From NCBI GenBank assembly GCA_021296435.1, contig JAGWAK010000044.1, positions 1 to 10,008 on the forward strand: DNA of 10,008 nt, given 5' to 3'. A program made the position numbers and the translations under genes. How positions within the stretch are numbered: the stretch's first letter is position 1; each line of letters opens with the position of its first letter. This stretch comes from Acidimicrobiia bacterium. Its GTDB lineage: Bacteria > Actinomycetota > Acidimicrobiia > Acidimicrobiales > CATQHL01. The notes beneath the pieces were generated by a model. It ran no database searches. It was not told where the DNA came from and worked only from the letters and a program-made list of their open reading frames with translations. Of the stretch, positions 1-5,928 are shown piece after piece.

Positions 1-28
1 CCGGCGCCGTGGTCCGGGCCGCAAGGCC

Positions 29-57
29 GTGGATTCCGGCCTGTGTCGGAATGACGG
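29..57. repeat. Short interspersed palindromic repeat, copy 1
   Basis: This 29-base unit matches positions 4973-5001 at 25 of 29 positions in the same orientation. Its core is an inverted repeat: 33-40 pairs with 45-52 (one G-T wobble) around a 4-base loop, starting ATTCCGGC and ending CGGAAT. One plus frame reads WIPACVGMT. This resembles the WIPAFAGMT-type peptide that appears in spurious translations of a common bacterial dispersed repeat with consensus like ATTCCxGC...GCxGGAATGAC. It lies 31 bases past the deacetylase stop, so the hairpin could act on that transcript's 3' end, but no T-run follows it. No nearby transposase is visible. Confidence 0.72.
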
Positions 58-88
58 ACGAGAAGGGTGGCAGAGCCGACCGGGCGGC

Positions 89-1231
89 TCAGAACCGCAG
101 CGGGCAGATGGGCTCGTCGAAGCTCCAGCCTCTGGCGTCAAGGGCTTCCAGCACGGCATCCAGGGCCGCCAAGGTGTCGGCGCCGGTGTGCTCGTGCAGG
201 ATCAGGATCGAGCCGTTCTGCATGTCGAGCATGCTCCGGGTGAGTTCCTCGACCCCCGGGAATTCCCAGTCTCGCGGGTCCGGCTCACCCCAGAGCACAA
301 CCTCGAACCCCTCGTCGCCGGCCCATTCGAGGATGTCGTCGTTGACGGCGCCGAACGGGGTGCGCAGGCAATTCGTGCCGAGTTCGCCGAACAGTTCGGC
401 GCTGGCGCGCAGTTCCCGGCGGAACAACTCCTCGCTGTTGAGCGCCGCCCTCTCGTGAGACCACAGGTGGCTGCCGATGGTGTGCCCGCGGGCGACGATC
501 TCCTCGATCAGGTGGAAGTTCAACTCGGCGTGCGCCCCCACGGGGAAGAAAGTGGCGCGCGCCCCGTACCGGTCGAGCAGGTCGAGGGTCGGCCGCGTCC
601 AGCGGGTGCTCGGCCCGTCGTCGAAGGTCAGATAGAACCGCGGCGCACCCGCCTCGCCGGGGGGTCCCCGGCGGATCGTTCGGGCCGGTCGCCCGAGGGG
701 CCGGGCGGCGTTTCCCGCCACGAGAGGAACCGCCTCCAGCAGTTCGAGTTCCTCCGAGGTGAGTTCCTGCTGCAACGCTTCCTCGAACCGCAGCCAGTAG
801 CAGTCCTCGCCGCCTCGATAGAGGGCGAAGAACGAATCCGACGGATCGGGGCAGATCGCGGGGACCGCGCCGCTCTGTGCCGCACCGGCCGGTGTCGCAG
901 AGGTCTTGGGCTCGCCGGTGGCATCGGGGGAATCTGTTGCCCCAGGGTCCTCGTCACCGGGCGAATTACCCTTGCCGGCCTCGTCGGGAGGTGGGGCCGC
1001 CTCGGCGAGGTCCTCGTCCACCACGGCGGGCGCGGTGGGGGGCCCGTCGGCCGGTTCGGGTTCGGTGGCGGCGGCGATCGGCTGGACCGTCGGCGGATCG
1101 GAGGCCGGCTTGCCGCCGGGTCCGTCCAGGGAGGCACTCGCTGTCGGCACCGAGGCCGAACTCATCGTCACGAGGAGCGCGGCGGCGACCGCCAACGCGC
1201 CGAGCGCGGCCAGCGTGGGACGCCACCTCAC
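89..1231 (-). CDS. Membrane-anchored polysaccharide deacetylase (NodB domain, CE4 type)
   Basis: The 380-residue product is a metal-dependent de-N-acetylase of the NodB/CE4 family, probably acting on an extracellular or cell-wall glycan (N-acetylglucosamine or peptidoglycan type; exact substrate unknown). Residues about 5-24 form one hydrophobic segment, a signal anchor or uncleaved signal. About 30-125 is a Pro/Ala/Asp/Glu-rich linker, and Cys127 and Cys144 flank a short segment before the catalytic domain. All five NodB motifs are present: TFDDGP (202-207), SHLWSH with His255 and His259, RTPFG (290-294), DPRDW (318-322) and LHEH (345-348). The frame is open much further upstream, but the GTG at 1231 is preferred because it precedes the anchor directly and forms a GTGA overlap with the stop of the thioesterase gene; a weak GAGG lies about 10 bases upstream. 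The two genes are therefore probably co-transcribed and translationally coupled. Family assignment is firm; substrate is inference. Confidence 0.9.
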   Translation of the reverse strand: MRWRPTLAALGALAVAAALLVTMSSASVPTASASLDGPGGKPASDPPTVQPIAAATEPEPADGPPTAPAVVDEDLAEAAPPPDEAGKGNSPGDEDPGATDSPDATGEPKTSATPAGAAQSGAVPAICPDPSDSFFALYRGGEDCYWLRFEEALQQELTSEELELLEAVPLVAGNAARPLGRPARTIRRGPPGEAGAPRFYLTFDDGPSTRWTRPTLDLLDRYGARATFFPVGAHAELNFHLIEEIVARGHTIGSHLWSHERAALNSEELFRRELRASAELFGELGTNCLRTPFGAVNDDILEWAGDEGFEVVLWGEPDPRDWEFPGVEELTRSMLDMQNGSILILHEHTGADTLAALDAVLEALDARGWSFDEPICPLRF

Positions 1232-2043
1232 GGGCGATCGACCTCGCTGTCCCAGGCCGCACCGGCAGGTGCCTCGGGGCCCACCAGCGCGGAGGCGCAG
1301 AGGCTCGCGTCGCTCACGAACCACATGAGCAGTGTCCCGTCGGCCGAGACGGATACCGGGGTGCTGACCTGCTGGTCGGCGCTCAGCGGCGCGCGGTGCT
1401 CGATCTCGGCTCGATAGGGAGCGCGCAGCCCGACTGTGACCAGTTCCTCCAGCACAGCGGTCCAGTATGCGGCGTTGTTCACGTGTCCCAGCACGTCCAG
1501 GTCGCACCAGCGCGGCTGCCATCGCGAGGTCCCGTCGTCGCTGGGTGCCGGCGGGTGCAGGAGCGTGGCGCCGACCCGGCGACCAGCGGCGGAGGGGCCG
1601 AAGATGTCCTCGAACTCCGCAGCGAGGCGGCGCGGGATGCCGCTGGCGGGATCGACATGCACCCAAAGCGCGGCGGCGTCGGCGCGCGCCCCGCGGGCGC
1701 CGCGCAGCTGCGTCGAACGCTCAGCCCAGCGGCTGCCGAGTCCCGAGCACCACGTCGTGAGCGTGACTGTCTCATCGAAAGCGGCGGGGGAGTGCACCGC
1801 CACCAGCAGCCGCCGCAGTACCCACGAGCGATCGTCGCCGAACCCGGCGTCGAGGTAGTCGTCGGTGGCCACGTCCTGCAGGTGGCAGGCCAGGGCGTCG
1901 AGGCGCAGCAGGCCGTCGGGGTCCGCCTCGTCGAGCCGTACCCGGCGCGTGTCGCTGAACCGCCGACCGGTCGCCGGGAGCGGCTGCAGGCTGCCGGCGC
2001 CGGCGACTCTGGGCACGTCGCGGACAGTAACACCGGTCTCCAC
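1228..2043 (-). CDS. Acyl-ACP thioesterase-like protein (tandem hotdog domains)
   Basis: The 271-residue product fits the bacterial/plant acyl-ACP thioesterase family, which hydrolyses acyl-ACP to free fatty acid in the cytoplasm. Two hotdog folds are suggested: residues about 28-150, with a long helix around LACHLQDVATDD (51-62), and about 172-255, beginning RWCDLDVLGHVNNAAYW (178-194). In plant FatA/FatB the second motif reads D-x-N-x-H; here Asp183 and His187 are kept but the Asn position is Leu185, so the catalytic set may differ. A GTG at 2043 is preferred over the longer frame, which would run into the divergent gene; GGAG lies about 14 bases upstream. A second GTG at 2016 is possible. 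It is the first gene of a two-gene unit with the deacetylase, overlapping it by four bases. Other acyl thioester hydrolases remain possible, so activity on acyl-ACP is inference. Confidence 0.82.
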   Translation of the reverse strand: METGVTVRDVPRVAGAGSLQPLPATGRRFSDTRRVRLDEADPDGLLRLDALACHLQDVATDDYLDAGFGDDRSWVLRRLLVAVHSPAAFDETVTLTTWCSGLGSRWAERSTQLRGARGARADAAALWVHVDPASGIPRRLAAEFEDIFGPSAAGRRVGATLLHPPAPSDDGTSRWQPRWCDLDVLGHVNNAAYWTAVLEELVTVGLRAPYRAEIEHRAPLSADQQVSTPVSVSADGTLLMWFVSDASLCASALVGPEAPAGAAWDSEVDRP

Positions 2044-2160
2044 GCCGGCCGTGCAGTCTCCGTGGGCTGTCCAGCGGCCCTCCGTTAGTCTCCTGCCGTC
2101 GATCGGGCGCAGCGCCCGGTGGCGCCCACGGGATGTCGAGATGCTCAGGGAGGCGGCGGG
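2044..2160. promoter_or_regulatory. Divergent intergenic region with a 15-base palindrome
   Basis: This 117-base spacer must hold the promoters for the minus-strand thioesterase-deacetylase pair and the plus-strand SMP-30 gene. At 2104-2118 there is a perfect inverted repeat, CGGGCGC-A-GCGCCCG, that could be an operator or a leader hairpin. A TAGTCT at 2086-2091 has the TAnnnT form of a plus-strand -10 box, but no convincing -35 box is seen at the right distance. Promoter positions are therefore not assigned. Confidence 0.4.
2148..2153 (+). promoter_or_regulatory. Ribosome binding site fixing the SMP-30 gene start
   Basis: GGGAGG lies seven bases before the ATG at 2161. It selects this ATG over the in-frame GTG at 2119, which has no comparable site and would add 14 Gly-rich residues. 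Confidence 0.75.
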
Positions 2161-3129
2161 ATGGCGAGTACGGGATTCGAGGCGCTTGGTACCGGGGGCG
2201 CAGTCGTCGAGCTGCCCCACCGGGTCCTGGCGGAGGGGTTGGACTTCCCCGAGGGGCCGGTGGCGCTCTCGGACGGCTCGGTCATCGTCGTGGAGGTGCG
2301 GGGGCCGCGGGTGACGAGGATCACACCCGACGGCAGCCGCCACACCGTGACGGAGTGGGAACGCGTCACCACCGCCGGCCCCAACGGTCTAGCGATAGGT
2401 CCTGACGGCGCGGCCTACGTGGCCAACAACGGCGGCTTCGCCTGGTACGAGCGCCGGGGCGTCTGGCTGCCGGCGGCACCGGGCACCGGCGCCGGGCAGA
2501 GTCCCGAGTACATCACCGGCAGCATCGACCGCCTGGACCTGGACAGCGGCGAGGTGACCGTCCTGTACACCGCCATCGGCGGGCACCGCCTGTGCGGCCC
2601 CAACGACCTGGTCTTCGACGACTCCGGCGGCATGTGGTTCACCGACCACGGCAAGGTCCGCGCCCACGACACCGACCGGGTCGGGGTGTTCTACACCACG
2701 ACCGACGGCGCCTTCGCCCGCCGGTCTATCTTCCCGCTCATGGGGCCCAACGGCATCGGCCTGTCGCCCGACGGCACGGTGCTCTACGTGGCCGAGACGC
2801 CCACGGGGCGGCTGTGGGCCTGGGACATCGTCGGTCCCGGTCGCGTGGACCATCGCAGCAAGCGCTGTCTCGCCAACACGCTGGGGCACTTCGACTCCCT
2901 GGCGGTGGAGGCCGACGGCACGGTTGTCGTGGCGGCCCTCGGCGAGGGGCTGTGCGTGGTACGCCCCGACGGGGAGATCAGCTACGTGCCGGTCCCGGGG
3001 CCGTTGGCCACCAACGTCTGCTGGGGCGGGGAGGACCTACGGACCGCGTATGTCACCGAGGCGGCCGAGGGGCTGCTGCTGGCCTACGAATGGCCCCGTC
3101 CGGGGCTACCGCTGGCTTACAACCGCTAG
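2161..3129 (+). CDS. SMP-30/gluconolactonase/LRE-family protein
   Basis: The 322-residue product has the six-bladed beta-propeller signature of SMP-30/gluconolactonase proteins, calcium- or zinc-dependent hydrolases that usually open sugar lactones. The expected metal ligands can be placed: Glu31 in FPEGP, Asn148 in CGPNDL, Asn197 in GPNGIGLSPDG and Asp245 in FDSLAVE. Propeller-strand phrases such as LSPDGTVLYVAET (201-213) recur. There is no signal peptide, so a cytoplasmic location is likely. It is transcribed alone, divergently from the thioesterase gene, and its TAG stop interlocks with the TAG of convergent glnB. There is no sugar dehydrogenase or sugar-acid gene nearby, so the substrate cannot be inferred; aldonolactones or other lactones/esters are possible. 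Family confidence is high, reaction confidence low. Confidence 0.88.
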   Translation: MASTGFEALGTGGAVVELPHRVLAEGLDFPEGPVALSDGSVIVVEVRGPRVTRITPDGSRHTVTEWERVTTAGPNGLAIGPDGAAYVANNGGFAWYERRGVWLPAAPGTGAGQSPEYITGSIDRLDLDSGEVTVLYTAIGGHRLCGPNDLVFDDSGGMWFTDHGKVRAHDTDRVGVFYTTTDGAFARRSIFPLMGPNGIGLSPDGTVLYVAETPTGRLWAWDIVGPGRVDHRSKRCLANTLGHFDSLAVEADGTVVVAALGEGLCVVRPDGEISYVPVPGPLATNVCWGGEDLRTAYVTEAAEGLLLAYEWPRPGLPLAYNR

Positions 3130-3464
3130 ACGGCGTCGGTGCCTTCCTCGCCGGTTCGGATCCGGACGATCCGGTCCACCTCGGTCACCCAGATCTTGCC
3201 GTCGCCGATCTTGCCGGTGCGCGCCGCCTCCACAATGGCCTTGACGGTGGCGTCGAGGTCCTTGTCGTCCACCACAATGTCCATGCGCGACTTCGGGGTG
3301 AAGGAGATCTGGTACTCGGTCCCCCGGTAGGTCTCGGTGTGGCCTCCCTGTCGCCCGTAGCCCTGCGCCTCCGAGACGGTCATCCCGTGGATGCCGACGG
3401 TGTTGAGCGCAGCCTTGACGATGTCCACGTGGTGGGGCTTGATCACTGCCGTGATCAGTTTCAT
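3126..3464 (-). CDS. glnB: Nitrogen regulatory protein P-II
   Basis: The 112-residue product matches the full usual P-II length. P-II trimers sense 2-oxoglutarate and ATP/ADP and control nitrogen assimilation through partners such as AmtB or adenylyltransferase. The T-loop contains YRGTEY, with the conserved modifiable Tyr at residue 51 (uridylylated in proteobacteria, adenylylated in studied actinobacteria). The B-loop TGKIGDGKI spans 83-91 and the C-terminal RIRTGEEG spans 101-108. The ATG at 3464 has a strong AGGAGGT site six bases upstream; the open frame beyond it is noncoding. No amtB or glnD is adjacent, unlike the common amtB-glnK-glnD order, so whether it acts as GlnB or GlnK cannot be told from this window. 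Its stop overlaps the convergent SMP-30 stop. Confidence 0.95.
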   Translation of the reverse strand: MKLITAVIKPHHVDIVKAALNTVGIHGMTVSEAQGYGRQGGHTETYRGTEYQISFTPKSRMDIVVDDKDLDATVKAIVEAARTGKIGDGKIWVTEVDRIVRIRTGEEGTDAV

Positions 3465-3664
3465 CGCGCACCTCCTGGGTGCCCAGTGCGGTCCGGCGGT
3501 CGCCGGGCTCCTGTCCGGACGCTCCGCGCTGAACGCTTCCCGTCGCCGCAACGGAACACTGCTGCCCCGTCCGGTGACTGCGACAGCGTAGCGGCTTGAC
3601 AGACTGTGGCACGGGCGCGAGCAGGCCTGTGGTCGGGGATCCGAGCAACGGGAGGTGAAGGGCG
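3465..3664. promoter_or_regulatory. Divergent promoter region between glnB and a hypothetical gene
   Basis: This 200-base spacer has no supported gene. On the plus strand TTGACA at 3596-3601 matches a consensus -35 box, but the bases 17 downstream (GAGCAG) are not a convincing -10. On the minus strand TACGCT (3586-3591) has the TAnnnT form of a -10 box and would give glnB a leader of about 120 bases. Directly before the hypothetical gene, GGAGGTGA at 3651-3658 is a strong ribosome binding site. Promoter placement is tentative. Confidence 0.35.
3471..3476 (-). promoter_or_regulatory. Ribosome binding site of glnB
   Basis: The plus strand reads CCTCCT, so the mRNA carries AGGAGG (with a following T), six bases before the ATG at 3464. 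It settles the start at the canonical MKLITAVIKP N-terminus of P-II proteins. Confidence 0.8.
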
Positions 3665-3991
3665 ATGTACGTCGAGCTGAACCTGCAAACCGGGCGGCGG
3701 CGGCTTGTGGAGGTCGGCGACTTTGACCGGTTCCACATCGAGGCCGACGGCGACCGCCACGACGCGCTGGCAGCGCTCGGTGCCGAGGCGCGCCTCGGGC
3801 GGACCCATCACCTGTGGTGGTCGATCGAAGCGGTGCGGCGGCTGGCGCCGGCGGATCGGGAGCCGGCCTGGGACGAGCGATTCGACGCCATGATGGCGTG
3901 GGCGGCGACGCAGGGATGGATCGACGAGGCCGGCACGCACGTCCAGGTCCACATCGAGCGCCCCGCTGGGGGCATTGTCACGACGACCTGA
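3665..3991 (+). CDS. Hypothetical protein, 108 residues
   Basis: I do not recognise the family. It is supported as a real gene by a strong GGAGGTGA site just upstream of the ATG, GC-rich third codon positions, and a globular, soluble-looking composition without membrane segment or signal peptide. Features are a beta-like N-terminus (MYVELNLQTG), an acidic/histidine stretch FHIEADGDRHD (23-33), a WW pair near residues 51-52, and a helical region rich in Trp, Asp and Ala (68-88). It ends in a His-containing beta-like stretch (HVQVHIERP). It overlaps the convergent psuG 3' end by 14 bases. It is divergent from glnB, but no functional link can be claimed. Confidence 0.7.
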   Translation: MYVELNLQTGRRRLVEVGDFDRFHIEADGDRHDALAALGAEARLGRTHHLWWSIEAVRRLAPADREPAWDERFDAMMAWAATQGWIDEAGTHVQVHIERPAGGIVTTT

Positions 3992-4904
3992 ATGGCGCGC
4001 CCGGCCGGTTCCGGATGGCGACGTCCCTGGCGATTGCGGCTGCCAAGCGGGCGTTGTTGACGACGAGTTCCACGTTGGCCTCCACCGAGCGGCCCGCCGT
4101 GGCCTCGTCGATGGCGTCGAGGACATATGGCGTGACTTCCCCGCCGCTGATGCCGGCGGCCTCGGCGCGCGCCAGAGCCTCCGAGACGGCGGTGTCGATG
4201 ACGGCGTTCGGCACGGCCGCGGCACCCGGCGGAGGCACCGTGAACAGCACCCCCGTGCGGCCCATGGCGTCGACGATGGCGGCCGCCTCGGCGGCGGAGT
4301 CCACGCGGTAGGGGAGTTCCAGGCCGCTGCTGCGGCACCAGAACGCCGGCAATTCATCGCAGCGGTAGCCGACCACCGGCACCCCGAGAGTCTCGAGGCG
4401 CTCCAGGGTGTGCGGAAGGTCCAGGAATGCCTTGGCGCCGGCGCACACCGTCGCCACCGGATAGTGCGCGAGGGCCTCGAGGTCGGAACTCACGTCGCCG
4501 GTCTCGGCGCTGTCGCGGTGGACGCCGCCGATGCCGCCGGTGGCGAAGACGCGAATGCCGGCCGCGTGGGCCAGCACGAGCGACCCCGACACGGTGGTGG
4601 CGCCCGCCGGCCACTGCTCGGCGATCGCCACGGGCAGGTCTCGTTCGGCCATCTTCTCCTCACAGGCGAGGATCGCGGCGTAGCCGTCGGTGTCGAGACC
4701 CACGCGGGGCACGCCGTCCAGCAGAGCGGTCACCGCCGGCGTGACGTCCTGGGACTCGATGGTCTCGAGGCAACGCTCGAGGGCCTCGGCGTTGCGTCCC
4801 GGTGGCAGCCCGAGGTGCGAGTACACGGTGGACTCCAATGCCACCACGGGGCGCCCGGCCGCCAGCGCCTCGGCCACGCGGGGATGTACCAGTGGCGTGA
4901 TCAC
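3978..4904 (-). CDS. psuG: Pseudouridine-5'-phosphate glycosidase
   Basis: The 308-residue product closely matches the length of E. coli PsuG (about 312). It cleaves the C-C glycosidic bond of pseudouridine 5'-phosphate to uracil and ribose 5-phosphate. Family landmarks include LEST with Glu24, EEKMAERDLP with Lys84, ATGGIGGVHR (121-130), Asp141 in VSSDLEAL and CAGAKAFLD with Lys158. The spacings 24-84-141-158 parallel the E. coli active-site set (Glu31, Lys93, Asp149, Lys166; numbering from memory). The GTG at 4904 is chosen because GGAG lies seven bases upstream and the protein starts at the usual position; the longer frame runs back through the palindromic repeat. It is the last gene of the salvage run, 127 bases after the kinase gene, a gap unlike the tight junctions elsewhere. 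Confidence in family and reaction is high. Confidence 0.93.
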   Translation of the reverse strand: MITPLVHPRVAEALAAGRPVVALESTVYSHLGLPPGRNAEALERCLETIESQDVTPAVTALLDGVPRVGLDTDGYAAILACEEKMAERDLPVAIAEQWPAGATTVSGSLVLAHAAGIRVFATGGIGGVHRDSAETGDVSSDLEALAHYPVATVCAGAKAFLDLPHTLERLETLGVPVVGYRCDELPAFWCRSSGLELPYRVDSAAEAAAIVDAMGRTGVLFTVPPPGAAAVPNAVIDTAVSEALARAEAAGISGGEVTPYVLDAIDEATAGRSVEANVELVVNNARLAAAIARDVAIRNRPGAPFRSS

Positions 4905-4944
4905 GTCACGTCTCCAGGCTGGGGACGCCGCCGCTGCTCGCCGA

Positions 4945-4970
4945 TCCGTCGCCGGAGCGATCCCGACGGA
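4945..4970. repeat. Hairpin in the psuG leader
   Basis: A perfect 7-base inverted repeat, TCCGTCG at 4945-4951 and CGACGGA at 4964-4970, is extended inward by GGA/TCC across a two-base bulge. The loop is GCGA on the plus strand. It sits 40-66 bases upstream of the psuG start and 6 bases from the neighbouring palindromic repeat, so it may be part of the same inserted repeat or a leader structure affecting psuG expression. Confidence 0.55.
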
Positions 4971-4972
4971 CT

Positions 4973-5001
4973 GTGGATTCCGGCCTTCGCCGGCATGACG
5001 G
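4973..5001. repeat. Short interspersed palindromic repeat, copy 2
   Basis: This unit is 25/29 identical to 29-57 and in the same orientation. The core inverted repeat is 4977-4984 with 4989-4996 (one T/C mismatch). A plus frame reads WIPAFAGMTG, the hallmark peptide of a widespread bacterial dispersed repeat that often yields spurious ORFs. It occupies the only large gap inside the nucleoside operon, between the kinase gene and psuG. It could weaken read-through or stabilise the upstream mRNA; that is inference. Confidence 0.78.
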
Positions 5002-5031
5002 GTGAGGTGGTCGGAATGGCGGTCGGTGGCA

Positions 5032-5928
5032 TCACTCCGCAGTCTGCACCGCACCGCCCAGCTTGGCCAGCGACTCCAGATGGTCGGCGGCGCGTGTTTG
5101 GCCCGCAGCGGTCGCCTCGGGCCAAGTGCATCCCGTCAGGCGGGCTGCCAGCAGACCGCCTGCGAAGGCGTCACCCGCGCCGGTGGTGTCCGGTACAACG
5201 TCCAGGTGCGGTGGCCGGACTGCCTCGCTGTCGAATCCCGCGCCGTACAGGCGCGTCGGTCGGGGTCCGTCCTTGACGACCACCAGTTCGGCGAGTTGGT
5301 CGTAGCCACCCGTCGCCTGAAGCAGGCTGGCCTCACCGGCGTCGCACAGCAAGACATCGGGAACGATCCCCGCGAGGGTTTCTCTGAATGCGGTGACACC
5401 GGCATCGCTGATGGCTCCCACCGAGCAGGCGTCCACACTGACGGTGCCGCCGCCGTGGCGGACCGCGCTGATCATGTCTTGTACCGCCGAGCGGGAGGGA
5501 TCCTCCAGCAGGGAGTAGCCCGCCACATGGAGGATGGCCAGATCGTCCAGCCAGGCCGGCTCGAATCCGCCGAGTTCGGCGCAGGCGCCGCGGTCGCTCA
5601 GCATTGTCCGCTCGCCGCCGTCACCGAGCAGTACGACCACGGTGCCGGTGCGTCCACCGCGCCGCACGCAGGGCTCCACGTCGGCAGCGGCCAGTTCGTC
5701 CAGCAGGCGGTCGCCCAGAGTGTCGGCTCCGACCTGCCCGAAGAAGCGCACCCGCCCCGGGCCGAGCGCTCCCGCAGCGGACACCGCGGCGTTCGCCGCG
5801 CTGCCTCCCCGGCGCCGCAGGATGACGCACGGCGTGTCGGTGTCGGCGCGCACACCGCTGCGGCGGTGCACCACCACGTCCTCGAGCAGGTCGCCGAGGA
5901 AGCCGACCTTCCGCAGCAGTGGAGCCAT
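5032..5928 (-). CDS. PfkB-family carbohydrate/nucleoside kinase, candidate pseudouridine kinase
   Basis: The 298-residue product is a ribokinase-like PfkB kinase of normal length. It carries a substrate-binding GGSAANAA motif (41-48, like the first PfkB signature), CDAGEASLL (195-203) with a conserved Glu, and DTTGAGDAFAGG (247-258) with the catalytic base Asp253 and anion hole. Placement directly before psuG suggests it phosphorylates pseudouridine to the 5'-phosphate that PsuG needs (psuK role). Its upstream neighbour, a nucleoside hydrolase, would release ribose, so a ribokinase role is the main alternative. PfkB specificity cannot be read from these motifs alone, so I leave the symbol blank. 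Its ATG abuts the hydrolase stop (TGAATG) and has no clear ribosome binding site, suggesting re-initiation after the upstream gene. Confidence 0.88.
   Translation of the reverse strand: MAPLLRKVGFLGDLLEDVVVHRRSGVRADTDTPCVILRRRGGSAANAAVSAAGALGPGRVRFFGQVGADTLGDRLLDELAAADVEPCVRRGGRTGTVVVLLGDGGERTMLSDRGACAELGGFEPAWLDDLAILHVAGYSLLEDPSRSAVQDMISAVRHGGGTVSVDACSVGAISDAGVTAFRETLAGIVPDVLLCDAGEASLLQATGGYDQLAELVVVKDGPRPTRLYGAGFDSEAVRPPHLDVVPDTTGAGDAFAGGLLAARLTGCTWPEATAAGQTRAADHLESLAKLGGAVQTAE

Noticed and set aside
33..52. Hairpin as a rho-independent terminator of the deacetylase transcript
   Set aside because: On the minus strand no T-run follows the stem, and the same sequence recurs at 4977-4996 inside an operon, so it is better explained as a dispersed repeat.
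29..1417. Plus-strand frame of 462 codons opposite the deacetylase gene
   Set aside because: It begins inside the palindromic repeat (DSGLCRNDGREG-type spurious peptide) and is antisense to an intact NodB gene.
1232..1666. N-terminal extension of the deacetylase frame
   Set aside because: These 145 codons overlap the thioesterase gene in another frame and are Arg-rich noise. The GTG at 1231 sits directly before the membrane anchor.
3596..3624. Sigma70-type promoter from the TTGACA at 3596-3601
   Set aside because: The -35 match is perfect but the sequence at the -10 position (GAGCAG) is not acceptable, so no promoter is called.
4973..5001. CRISPR repeat
   Set aside because: Only two copies exist, almost 5 kb apart, with no spacer array or cas genes.
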